From Purshia tridentata (lineage: Eukaryota > Streptophyta > Magnoliopsida > Rosales > Rosaceae): a stretch of DNA of 64,000 nt. The notes under the pieces are model-generated. The model was not told where the DNA came from and ran no database searches. It saw nothing but the letters and a program-made list of their open reading frames with translations. Where the stretch lies: NCBI GenBank assembly GCA_003254885.1, contig QANT01003765.1:18901-82900 (forward strand). Direction: 5' to 3'. The position numbers were made by a program, and so were the translations under genes. Each line of letters begins with the position of its first letter. Within the stretch, counting starts at the first letter, position 1. This document shows positions 1 through 10,009 of this stretch, piece by piece.

Positions 1-384
1 ACAAGTCTTGAAACCCAAAGATAAAAAGAAGAAATAACTTCAGCTAAAAATTAAGATATAATGTGTAAGCATTTGAACAGCAGTTGCAGGCTATGTATGC
101 AGAAACAGCTCATGAACTTACTTATAGTAACAACTAACAAGTATATAAAACCAAAGTTCTTTAACTTTCTAATTTAAAACAAGTGATTTTTGCTTTATTT
201 ATTGAGATTTAAATCCAATACAACATTACAATTTGTCATAACCCCAAGTGCAAGCCAAATCTATCTCTGGCTCGGTAGAAAAAGAGAAAAAAATGAAAAA
301 AATGAAAGCCACACCAATGACAGAAAAATCATGACAAAAGAAGATTGTTGCCCCTAACAAATGGAGGACATATCATAGATGGTT
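1..384. other. 3' flank of PR-10 gene 1
   Basis: This stretch holds the 3' UTR of gene 1 (AATAAA on the minus strand near 194-203) and, at about 1-180, a segment that recurs near 1728-1905. No further gene is seen. Confidence 0.6.
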
Positions 385-980
385 TTAGTTGTATGCATCA
401 GGATTGGCCACAAGGTGGCTCTCAATGATCTTGAACAAACCAGCAGCCCTTTCTTTTCCTGCCTTGACATGCTCTTCCTTGATCTCGACATCACCCTTAG
501 TGTGGTATTTGCTGCTGCTCTTGATGATGGAACCTCCATCAGAAGATGCCACCAACTTAGTCTCATAAGAGATTTTCTCAATTTTGTCAGATAAGGCATC
601 TCCTTCAAGCATGCTGTAGTTGTACACAAAATTATCTTTGTCGATCCCATCAATTTGGTGCTTCACGTAACTGTATTCACTTCCTGCATGTACATAAATT
701 GAAAATGTAAGAATGCATAGTTATCAAAACTTTGATAGTTCTTTCCAAGACATGTAGTAAACAAGCAAGTCACTAGAGGCAATGGCGGTAACTAACCTTC
801 ACCAAGGTTAACCTGCTTGATGGTTCCAACCCCTCCATCTCCTTCAAGGATTTCAGAACTTTTAACTGCTTGGGGAGCAATCTTGGGGATGAGGTTGTCA
901 GCATCAAGGACAAAGGCCTTGAACAATCTTGGTGGTGGGATGACGGAGGTGAACTCGGTTTCATAAGTGAAGACACCCAT
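385..980 (-). CDS. PR-10 / Bet v 1 family protein, gene 1 of 5
   Basis: Two exons on the minus strand: 980..797 (184 bp) and 683..385 (299 bp), giving 160 residues, the standard PR-10 length. The intron has GT..AG ends and splits codon 62 (Gly), the conserved PR-10 intron site. The glycine-rich P-loop GDGGVG is at residues 47-52, and the protein ends in NPDAYN as in rosaceous allergens. PR-10 proteins are cytosolic and bind small hydrophobic ligands such as flavonoids; expression is typically induced by pathogens, stress or ripening. The closest copy here is gene 3 (about 7 amino-acid differences), which lies on the other strand. It is divergent to gene 2. A TATA-like CTGTAAATAGC reads on the minus strand at about 1100-1090, and AATAAA signals lie near 194-203 beyond the stop. 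The family call is very secure; the ligand is unknown. Confidence 0.96.
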
Positions 981-1727
981 GCTGATGATTTAAGAGCTTA
1001 GAAAATGATCAAAGAAAGATTAAAGTTAGGAAGGGTTGGATAATTGGTTGGGATGTTTTGTGATGTGGGAAAATGTGAGCATTGGGGTTGCTATTTACAG
1101 ATTGTGGCTGAAAGTTAGGGTGTTTAAGGTAGGTGTCCCTTGTAAATCAAAGAATCAATGAAATTCTCCATGTGAAAAGGACGCCATAATTTTCAATTTA
1201 ATGGAGTATTGTTAGTTAAGTCTTAGAAGCAGCCCCCATAATTTGAATTGAAAATCCCAAATATTCCTAGAAGTGTTGCTAATTAACATCAATTATATTC
1301 TGAATATCTTAATTGAAGGGTTTTAGCAACCTTTTTGATGACAGATATGTTATAATGTGAAAAAGAGAATCATCGTTTTAACTGTATACATAACACAGTT
1401 AATTAACTGATAAAGTAGTCAGTTATACATCTTATAGACTGATAAAAGTCGATCATAAGTAAGGTTTTCCAAATAAAGAGATCTCTATTTTAGTAAACCC
1501 TGTTTAAAAATGATGACTTTTCCAGAATTAAGTTCATGGTCATCATCATGAACATATTATAGAGATCAACATGTTCAACATAATACGAAACTGGGTACCT
1601 GCAGGGTGATTATTTATTAGATGGTCATCAACAGGCTTCAAAGTCTGCAACCATAGAATAATGAAACTAAGGTATCAATAGCCAATGTTGACCGCCAGCT
1701 GCCATTGTGGAATTAAAAACAACGAAG

Positions 1728-1905
1728 CAAGTCTTGAAACCAAAAATCAGAACAAGGAAAAAAAAAACTTCAGCTTCCTAAACAACCAAAAGTGAAGAAT
1801 GTGATTGTAAGAATATATATGAGCAGCAGTTGCAGGTCAGGGCTATGTAAGCTGATGAAGTTCTTACTGTCCAAGTATTAAACCAAAGTTGTGTAACTTT
1901 TTTTT
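1728..1905. repeat. Diverged second copy of the gene 1 3' flank
   Basis: The segment starting AGTCTTGAAACC matches the segment at about 3-180 through several blocks: an AACTTCAGCT block, GCAGTTGCAGG followed by GGCTATGTA, and AAACCAAAGTT before a GTAACTTT-like end. It lies in the same orientation, about 1.7 kb apart. No PR-10 coding sequence adjoins the second copy, so it may be what is left of a lost gene copy. Confidence 0.6.
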
Positions 1906-2410
1906 TCAAATTAATTTTGATGATGTAGTAAACTTTCATGAACCACAATTTCTGTAAACTGTGAACGAAGCCATTGAAAATTCAGAATTAAAGTTGGAAG
2001 ACCATCCAGAACCTGACCCCATTGGCTCTTTTGTCTACATCGTCTAGCTAGTATGTACACAATCCAAAAGACCAATTGGGTTCTAAATTAATTCGGATTA
2101 AGGTGCCTTCTTTGACTAAAACACAAGTTCTTTTATCACAACAGGATAACCTTAGATTAAGTGATTAACCTTGGAGGGTTATGTTAATTAATAGCTTAGC
2201 ACTTAGCACACGTAGCACAACAGGTTGGTAGGAATAAGTTAAAATTTTTCAATAAACTTTTAGATGCGGGCCGGTGGCTTCGGGCTTTCTTTGGCTAAGT
2301 TGCTTTTCACATGGCCAACATCCATTGGAAAATTTAAAACTTGTCCAAACTTGTATTATCAATATTCCATCGGGGCCACTCACACATTCACATACCCTTC
2401 AACATTAATC

Positions 2411-2418
2411 TATAAATA
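2411..2418 (+). promoter_or_regulatory. TATA box of PR-10 gene 2
   Basis: TATAAATA lies 116 bp before the ATG of gene 2 in the sequence context ATCTATAAATACC shared with genes 3 and 5. A TTGACT W-box core lies upstream at 2112-2117. Confidence 0.8.
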
Positions 2419-2526
2419 CCCCCTTCAGTGCTCACACTTACCCACACCAATATCATCAACTCTCTTAGCTTCCTTCACAATTCCTTACTTCTTTCATCAA
2501 GTTATTAAGTACTCCTAAAAACAATC

Positions 2527-3123
2527 ATGGCTGTGTTCACTTATGAAACTGAGTTCACCTCTGTCATCCCACCACCAAGATTGTTCAAGGCCTTTGTCCT
2601 TGATTCTGACAACCTCATCCCAAAGATTGCCCCACAGGCAGTTAAAAGTTCTGAAATCCTTGAAGGAGATGGAGGTGTTGGAACCATCAAGAAGATCAAC
2701 CTTGGTGAAGGTAATTAGTTTTAATTAGCACCATCATCTCCATGACTTGTTTAACTAATATTGGGGTCACATGTTGCACAATAAGAAAAATGGGTTTAAC
2801 AATTCATAAATTTTCATTTTACAGGAAGTCAACACAGCTATGTGAAGCACAAGATTGATGGGCTTGACAAGGACAACTTCGTGTACAGCTACAGTTTGAT
2901 CGAAGGAGATGCCATATCAGAGTTGATTGAGAAGGTCTCTTATGAGATTAAGTTGGTGGCATCGCCCAGTGGAGGTTCCATCATTAAGAGCGTCAGCAAC
3001 TACCACACCAAGGGTGATGTTCAGATCAAAGAGGAGGATGTCAAGGCTGGCAAAGAAAGAGCCTCAGGCTTGTTCAAGGTCATCGAGAACTACCTTTTGG
3101 GCAACCCTGATGCCTACAACTAA
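2527..3123 (+). CDS. PR-10 / Bet v 1 family protein, gene 2 of 5
   Basis: Exons 2527..2710 and 2825..3123 encode 160 residues, with the usual phase-1 intron (114 bp) in codon 62. The protein starts MAVF where the other copies start MGVF or MGIF. It has the P-loop GDGGVG and the C-terminal helix ending NPDAYN. It differs from gene 5 at only about three residues (positions 2, 64 and one in the last helix), and their introns are also 114 bp with about nine substitutions, so the two are a recent duplicate pair or have been homogenised by gene conversion. A TATAAATA box lies at 2411-2418 and AATAAA at about 3297. The 3' UTR differs from the gene 3/5 type. Known role of the family: cytosolic ligand-binding defence or ripening protein; the specific role is not visible. 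Confidence 0.96.
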
Positions 3124-4931
3124 ACCTATCATGCATGATATATACTGCATGTTAGGGGCAACAAAATCTTCTTTTGGATGCCCTGCTTTCTCTGTTTTTG
3201 GCTTGTTTTTCATTTTCGTTTCTATCAAGGCAAAGCAGTCTCCGGCTTGCACTTTGGGTGATGACAAATTATATTATTGTATTTGATTTCAATCTCAATA
3301 AATAAATAAAAAACCATTTGATATATATTATAGACTTTGCAAATTCAATATGTGTAGTTTTTAATTTGTTGAATGCCTTTGGGGCTTTGGGCAACCCCGA
3401 ACCCATATAAAAGAGTCTAGACAATCCATTAGTTTAGTTCTGTTCAATTAATGTACGTTGTCCTCAAATGAATTTGATTATTAACAAAGGGCCTTCGACC
3501 AAAAAAAAAGGATTATTAGCAGAGGGCCAAGCTGGCCAGCATAGCGAGTTTCAAAATATGACAAAGCGTAGTCTCTTAAAATTGAGAATCGCCAGTATCG
3601 ACTTGAATATATATAAAGTTTGTAGACTTGACTTCATTGGATGACTGGATGAGGTAATATATATAAAGGTAATTTTTATGAAAGTGATAGATATCCAAGC
3701 ACACAATACAATAGTGTATAAGATCACTGGATGAGGTAGGAGATTTATAGTTAATGGACATTTTGAAGCATGCAGTACATCTCAGAGATGGGTTATGCAT
3801 AAGTTTTGAAGACTTATCCATGTTGAAGCAGGGCAGCCCCTATGAATGATTACTTGATTACTTGATTACTTGAAGACTTTGTCTAAATCAATGATTGAAT
3901 TCATTTTAATGTTTGGCTAACCATTACAATAAAATCAAAATATAAAATGTACTGACAAATAATACCCACAAGTTTACATAGTAAGTATATATAGACAATA
4001 ACATGGTCAAAGATGTGAGACAAACAATCGAGACTTGGATCCCGAACAAAAGACTTAGGACCTTAGACATCAAATACGGTAATAGACCTGGTAATCCTTT
4101 CTTTAAAATTATGATTGCAAGGCGCAAAGCATCTTATGATCATGAAACACGTACTCCACCGACGATCAAGGTTTGTCTTTTGCGTCCAAAACAATACTTA
4201 GCATCTAGATACCTGCACAATTGTTCCTTGCATATGTATTTTGGAACTTTCTATATATCATATCATTTTAGGATATTATAATTGCTGCATGTTGATATTC
4301 AGTAGTTAATAGCAAGTAGTTGTGATCCTATAAAAACATCAAATTGGCGTCAACATAGTTATTATTATTTTTACATTCAGTTAAATTTATTTACTAAATT
4401 ATGTTCGTGTATATTATTGACAATGGATAATTTTGGAGTACTGTATTTATAATTTTCCTGAGAATTGCTATTTGCATTCTAAAAATGACTACTCGCACTC
4501 TTCTTTTGTGAGAGCATCAAGGATAAGTCCTTTATTTGCTAATGTAATTTATTCAGTTAAATTATGTATGTAGATATATGCTTTTAGAACATTCTATTAC
4601 AAAATAGGATAAGTCTTTTTTTATTGGGTCAATTAGGATATTAATAAATAGCACATCAGCATGGACTAAATTGAATTCTTTAATCAACTTGCATGGGTGG
4701 CTTTCATTGACTAAAACATTGATGTGTTGGACTGAAATTATACGTCTTTTTCACATGGGCAACAACCATTTGTTAAAATAAAAACTTGTCCAAACTCCGA
4801 TCCTTTAAATCTATAAATACCACCTTCAGTGCTCACACTTTGCCACACCAATATCATCAACTCCCTTAGCTTTCTTCACGTACGATTCCTTACTTGTTTC
4901 ATCAAGTTATTAAGTACTCCTAAAAACAATC
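3124..4931. other. Intergenic region between PR-10 genes 2 and 3, with an exon-like ORF
   Basis: Besides the 3' UTR of gene 2 and the promoter of gene 3, there is an ORF from 4003. Its first 56 codons have a globular, protein-like composition rich in Arg, Lys, Pro and aromatic residues. They end at AAG followed by GTTTGT, which looks like a splice donor (about 4170). The reading continues to a stop at 4281 with AT-rich, less protein-like sequence. I do not recognise the protein. It may be a captured exon fragment. Confidence 0.35.
4812..4819 (+). promoter_or_regulatory. TATA box of PR-10 gene 3
   Basis: TATAAATA lies 120 bp before the ATG, with the same flanks as in gene 2. A TTGACT W-box core is at 4707-4712, about 100 bp upstream of it. 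Confidence 0.8.
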
Positions 4932-5549
4932 ATGGGTGTGTTCACTTATGAAACTGAGTTCACCTCTGTCATCCCCCCACCTAGATTGTTCAAGGCCTTT
5001 GTTCTTGATGCTGACAACCTCATCCCAAAGATTGCCCCACAAGCAGTTAAAAGTACTGAAATCCTCGAAGGAGATGGAGGCGTTGGAACCATCAAGAAGG
5101 TTAACCTTGGTGAAGGTAATTACTTTAATCCATCTCCATAACTTGTTAATTTGTTTAACTATGAGACCGTGAATGCATGCACCATATATATCATAATTAA
5201 TTTTGATAACCATATATCCTTACATTTTCATTTAACGTACATATATGCAGGAAGTGAATACAGTTATGTGAAGCACCAGATTGACGGGATTGACAAAGAT
5301 AACTTTGTGTACAGCTACAGCATGATTGAAGGAGATGCCTTGTCTGACAAAATTGAGAAGATCTCTTACGAGACCAAGTTGGTGGCATCTGGTGATGGAG
5401 GTTCCATCATTAAGAGCAGCAGCACATACCACACTAAGGGTGATGTCGAGATCAAGGAAGAGCATGTTAAGGCAGGCAAAGAAAGGGCTGCTGGTTTATT
5501 CAAGATCATTGAGATCCACCTTGTGGCCAATCCTGATGCTTACAACTAA
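4932..5549 (+). CDS. PR-10 / Bet v 1 family protein, gene 3 of 5
   Basis: Exons 4932..5115 (184 bp) and 5251..5549 (299 bp) give 160 residues. The 135-bp intron ends in a clear TATGCAG acceptor and again splits codon 62. The first ATG follows a 5' UTR nearly identical to that of gene 2, including the CCACACCAATATCATCAAC block. The protein pairs with gene 1 (Asp-rich VASGDGG loop, [10 protein letters not shown] segment), although gene 1 is on the opposite strand. TATAAATA is at 4812-4819, and a W-box-like TTGACT is at 4707-4712 inside a promoter block shared with gene 5. AATAAA is at 5721-5726. No lesions are visible. Of the five copies this one, with gene 1, is closest to the remembered strawberry Fra a 1 type. 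Confidence 0.96.
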
Positions 5550-7170
5550 GAATCTATATGATACTACATGATAGAGGCAACAATCATGTGTCCTCCTTTC
5601 TCTGTTTATTCAAGTGTGTGGCTTTCATTTTTTGTTTCTTCTTTTCTATCAAGCCAGAATAGACTTTGATTTGTATTTGGAGTTCTCATTAAAGAGTAAT
5701 GTTGTATTGGTTTCAATCTCAATAAATAAAACAAAAATCATTTTATAGACTTCACAAATTTGGTGTGCCATGCATGTTTTTATTCCACGTCCATCGATCT
5801 TCTAAATTTCAGGGTCAACTGATACACCAATCGGGAAAAAAAAAACTATATCTTTTAAAGTTAAAACATTCAACCCGAATCAATTTTCAATGAGTGGACT
5901 GGTCCAATGTCTTATACATTGAAATGCAAGGCTTTATATGTCCAAAGTGAGACTGTATCTTTAGTTGGATATGAGAGGCAGATTAGGTACTATGGATCAA
6001 ATTCAGTTATTTGCTTGCCCCTAGATCTAATGTTGGGTGTTTGCTAGTTTAATATTGTCCTTTTAATGAGGGTTTCTGTAGGAATGTGTGGGCTAGATGT
6101 GATTCTACTTGGTCTGGTGTTCTTTGGTCGGATCTCATTGTTTTTTATGCTGGTTGGTTGAGAGGTATGCAAGTAGGAAAAATTGTGAAGAGGGATTGAG
6201 CTTGGCTTCCTCTGTATACATTCTATGGAGGGAAACGAATCCAAACCATCTCATCTTGTTTTCTCTAATATTATTTCTACTGCAAAATGGAGGTTGACTT
6301 CTGTTAAAATATAGGCTCACTGCTCACGCTTGTTATTTCTTTTATTCTAGACCAGAGACTTGACTTCCATTCAACAGAGGCTAGCTGCTGGGTTAACGTC
6401 AACCCTTAATGTTTAGAGGCTAAATGCATCTAAATATCTACTAAGGGCCAGTTTGGGATTGCTGTGTGGTGAGAAAAAGCTGCTGTAGCTGTGTGGTGAG
6501 AAAAAGCTGCTGTGAGATAAAACAGTAAAGTATTTGGTAAACTGTGGTTTTAAAAGTGCTGTGAATCATGTTTAGAGGCTAAATGCATCTAAATATCTAC
6601 TAAATGTATCGATTTGGTGTCAGGGCTTTATAGATACAGAGGGGTACTGACATTACTGTGCTCTGATATACTTAACTTTGCCTTGTTAAACCTGTCATGT
6701 CCTGCAGATTGAGGCTATTTGTCCAACTTCTAAAGACATTTTACCAGTACCACTCTAGGTTTGTTAATCCAGAGTTCCATATATGACAATTCCTTTACGA
6801 ATCAAACCCAGTTTAACCACACAGTGTTGCAGATCATCAATATAATAAATCCATGTTAAAACCTAATTACCCTCCACTCAGTTTTATGTTAGATGCTCTA
6901 ACTTAGAAACTTTTCGTTTCCACTTTGTTGTCTAAGTTGACCATTTACTGAGAAATATAAAAGACTGATGTAGAATTCATGAAATAATAAATAAACTCAA
7001 AAGCGAATACATTGCACACTGAATTTGCAAAGACTTATCAAATGATTTTTGCTTTAATATTGAGATTCAAATCAAATACAACATTACTCTTTGATCATAA
7101 TAGAAAGGAAAAAGAAAAAGAAAATGAAAACCAGGCCAATGACAGAGAAACAAGGACAAAAGAAGATTGT
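5550..7170. other. Intergenic region between PR-10 genes 3 and 4
   Basis: This region contains the two 3' UTRs (gene 3 AATAAA at 5721-5726) and the repeat-flanked insertion at 6409-6603. The short ORFs show no recognisable protein. Confidence 0.55.
6409..6603. mobile_element. Short insertion flanked by 36-bp direct repeats (hAT/MITE-like fragment)
   Basis: A 36-bp sequence starting ATGTTTAGAGGC occurs at 6409-6444 and again, identically, at 6568-6603. Between the copies lie about 123 bp that begin GGGCCAGTTTGGGATTGCTG. This resembles the one-sided end of the non-autonomous DNA elements with a GGGCC.GTTTGG terminus that are common in plants. Inside, a 26-bp unit (GCTGTGTGGTGAG...) is repeated in tandem. 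The opposite terminus is missing. The flanking repeats are far too long for a normal target-site duplication, so a later rearrangement is likely. Confidence 0.55.
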
Positions 7171-7828
7171 TTAGTTGTAGGCTTCGGGATTGGCCAAAAG
7201 GTAGTTCTCGATAACCTTGAACAAACCAGATGCCCTTTCTTTGCCAGCCTTGACATGTTCTTCCCTGATCTCAACCTCACGTATGGTGTGGTAGTTACTG
7301 GTGCTCTTTATGATGGAACCTCCATTAGAAGATGCCACCAATTTAATCTCATAGCATATTTTCTCAATTTTGTCTGATATAGCATCCCCTTCAACCAAAC
7401 TGTAGCTGTAGACAAAGTTGTCTTTGTCAGTCCCGTCAATCTTGTGCTTCACATAGCTATATTCACTTCCTGCATGTAAAAATGAAAGTTTAAGGATGTT
7501 TGTGAACCTTTTTCTTTTAACTTCTTATCTTTTCCATTGAATGTGACCCCAATAATTTGTAATGCTTTTTCGTTTCAAAATTATGATAGTATACATATTA
7601 AACAAACCAGTCATGCATGGAGATAATGGTGCATGCATACTGACCTTCACCAAGGTTGATCTTCTTGATGGTTCCAACCCCTCCATCACCTTCAACAATT
7701 TCTGAGCTTTTAACTGCTTGTGGAGCAATCTTTGGAATGAGGTCGTCAGCATCGATAATAAAGGCCTTGAACAATCTAGGTGGAGGGATGACGGAGGTGA
7801 ACTCAGTTTCATAAGTGAAGATACCCAT
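7171..7828 (-). CDS. PR-10 / Bet v 1 family protein, gene 4 of 5
   Basis: Exons 7828..7645 and 7469..7171 on the minus strand give 160 residues, with the intron in codon 62. This is the most divergent copy. It starts MGIF, has IIDADD where the others have VLD(A/S)DN, and carries IRE where the others have the normally invariant KGD before VEI. A cysteine stands in the ICYEIK strand, and the tail is NPEAYN. The P-loop is intact. The gene is divergent to gene 5 with only 588 bp between the two start codons. A TATA-like CAATAAATAGC reads on the minus strand at about 7888-7878, only about 50 bp from the ATG, so the 5' UTR is short. Instead of AATAAATAAA, its 3' end has a weaker AATATTAAA at the corresponding place (about 7055). 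It looks functional but possibly differently expressed. Confidence 0.95.
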
Positions 7829-8313
7829 GATGGTAATTTAAGAGCTCAGAAAATGATCAAAGACAGAATGAAAATTGCTATTTATTGATTCAGGCTGAAG
7901 GTCATGGTGGGCAAACTGTTAAGTGTCTAGCTCCCCTGCTGATCAAACCAGTTTGAACAAGTGAATTTTTCAATCAATGTCTCCATGTGAATTCAATTCA
8001 ATTAATGAATTAGGATATTATTTAATTAGCACACCAGTTGTACTTATGGTCTGTGGACGTAGACGTGCTGTAGTCGAACATTCTTTTAGAAATTTCAATA
8101 TTGTTGACTTAGCACACCGGCCAGTGGGCTAGCTATAATAATTTGAATTTTTTTAATCAATCAACCTCTAGAGGTGGCGTTCTATGACTAAAATAATGTA
8201 TTGAATTGAAAATTATAATTTCCTTTTCATATGGACCGCAACCATTTAAAAGCTTGCCCTAACTCCTTTATCCATGGGGCCAACTTTACACAGCATAGCC
8301 TTTACCCTTAATC

Positions 8314-8321
8314 TATAAATA
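8314..8321 (+). promoter_or_regulatory. TATA box of PR-10 gene 5
   Basis: TATAAATA lies 103 bp before the ATG in the same ATCTATAAATACC context. The upstream block aligns with that of gene 3, but the W-box position reads ATGACT (TGACT at 8185-8189). Confidence 0.8.
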
Positions 8322-8416
8322 CCACTTCCAGTCCTCATACTTTACCACATCCAATATCCTCAATACCAATTCTCTTAGCTTCCTCTTCATCAACTTCTTA
8401 ACTCTAAATCATCAAC

Positions 8417-9013
8417 ATGGGTGTGTTCACTTATGAAACTGAGTTCACCTCTGTCATCCCACCACCAAGATTGTTCAAGGCCTTTGTCCTTGATTCTGAC
8501 AACCTCATCCCAAAGATTGCCCCACAGGCAGTTAAAAGTTCTGAAATCCTTGAAGGAGATGGAGGTGTTGGAACCATCAAGAAGATCAACCTTGGTGAAG
8601 GTAATTAGTTTTAATTAGCACCATTATTTCCATGACTTGTTTATTTAATATTGGGGTCACATGTTGCACAATAAGAATAATGGGTTTAACAATTCTTAAA
8701 TTTTCAACTTACAGGAAGTGAACACAGCTATGTGAAGCACAAGATTGATGGGCTTGACAAGGACAACTTCGTCTACAGCTACAGTTTGATCGAAGGTGAT
8801 GCCATATCAGAGTTGATTGAGAAGGTCTCTTATGAGATTAAGTTGGTGGCATCTCCCAGTGGAGGTTCCATCATTAAGAGCGTCAGCAACTACCACACCA
8901 AGGGTGATGTTCAGATCAAAGAGGAGGATGTTAAGGCTGGCAAAGAAAGAGCCTCTGGCTTGTTCAAGCTCATCGAGAACTACCTTTTGGGCAACCCTGA
9001 TGCATACAACTAA
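8417..9013 (+). CDS. PR-10 / Bet v 1 family protein, gene 5 of 5
   Basis: Exons 8417..8600 and 8715..9013 give 160 residues. Exon 1 is almost base-for-base that of gene 2, the intron is the same length (114 bp), and the proteins differ at about three positions. The promoter, however, aligns better with gene 3 (shared block about 4640-4930 versus 8120-8416), and the 3' UTR with its AATAAA at 9194-9199 also resembles gene 3. The gene therefore looks like a mosaic: a gene-2-like coding region in gene-3-like flanks. TATAAATA is at 8314-8321. The position matching the W-box of genes 2 and 3 reads ATGACT. Family role as for the other PR-10 copies: cytosolic ligand-binding defence or allergen protein. 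Confidence 0.96.
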
Positions 9014-9371
9014 ACTTATCTATGCATGATACTGCATGTTAGGGGCAACAATCATTTGTCCTCTTCTTTCTGTGTTCATTCAAGGGTGTGGCTTTCATTT
9101 TTCATTTTTCTTTAATTTGTATCAAGCCAGAACAGTCTTTGGTTTGCATTTGGAGTTGTGATTAAACAGTAATGTTGTACTTGATTTCATCTCAATAAAT
9201 AAAATAAAAATCATTTGATAGTCGTTGCAAATTCAATGTGCTGTGTTCCGTTCTGTTTAACTTTTTTTTCAACTTGAACAACAATTTGAAAACAAATGAA
9301 TATGATAATTATTCAACTGACAACTAGTAAAGAAGCCCAAGATCGGGCCTTTTGCATTCATACCCCATCAT

Positions 9372-9532
9372 CCACACTTGGTCCAGATGGGATTCGACTT
9401 ATACGAGAATTTCTTTATGTCAATTCTATATAGGAAGCTTGTCCCAACATAAATCTTTTACACATTAAAGGCTTTTTGTATAGAATTGACATAAAGAATA
9501 TCCATATAGGATCTCATCTAAATCAAGTGTGG
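9372..9532. mobile_element. Foldback MITE-like element
   Basis: The left arm begins CCACACTTGG at 9372 and runs to about 9430. The right arm, from about 9479 to 9532, is its imperfect reverse complement and ends AATCAAGTGTGG. The inner parts of the arms, around TTTATGTCAATTCTATA, match exactly over about 17 bp. The loop is about 48 bp. There is no coding capacity, and a target-site duplication was not resolved. Confidence 0.65.
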
Positions 9533-10009
9533 CTGAACCATAGGATACAATTTTCCCCTTGTCAGTTCTTTGGTTCTAGACCAAAGAATTTGACTTCCAT
9601 TTAACAGAGGCTGCTGGTATTGATTTCAACAACAGCCATCAATGTTTCTCACTGTGCGTATTGTGCCTCGGTATATTGGGGGAACATATTTCACGGCCCG
9701 AATTCGAAGCCAAATCCAGGAAATGACCCAATCGGGAATGAACCAAAGTAGACTAAGCCTATATCCTAAATTGTCTGTTTATTTGATCACAATTAAATAA
9801 CCAAATAATTTTCGATTTAGTTAACTTTTTGTATATATGATTTTCATAGTTAGATTTAAAAAATAAACAATTTCAATTATGTATTTACATTATAAAATGA
9901 GAATACCGGTGGAGAATGTAGATTGAAAAAAGTGAATTGCATTCCCATATTTATAAATATTACTCAACTACATAATTCTAAACCCTTGTGCCACTTAGCA
10001 GTACCATGA

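Larger units (their letters stand above)
981..2526. other. Divergent intergenic region of PR-10 genes 1 and 2
   Basis: This region holds both promoters, the flank repeat at 1728-1905 and AT-rich sequence. I see no other gene in it. Confidence 0.6.

Noticed and set aside
3369-3405. GGGCTTTGGGCAACCCCGAA resembling the end of PR-10 exon 2
   Set aside because: Only about 11 consecutive bases match the GGGCAACCCTGATGCC end; too short to call a gene relic.
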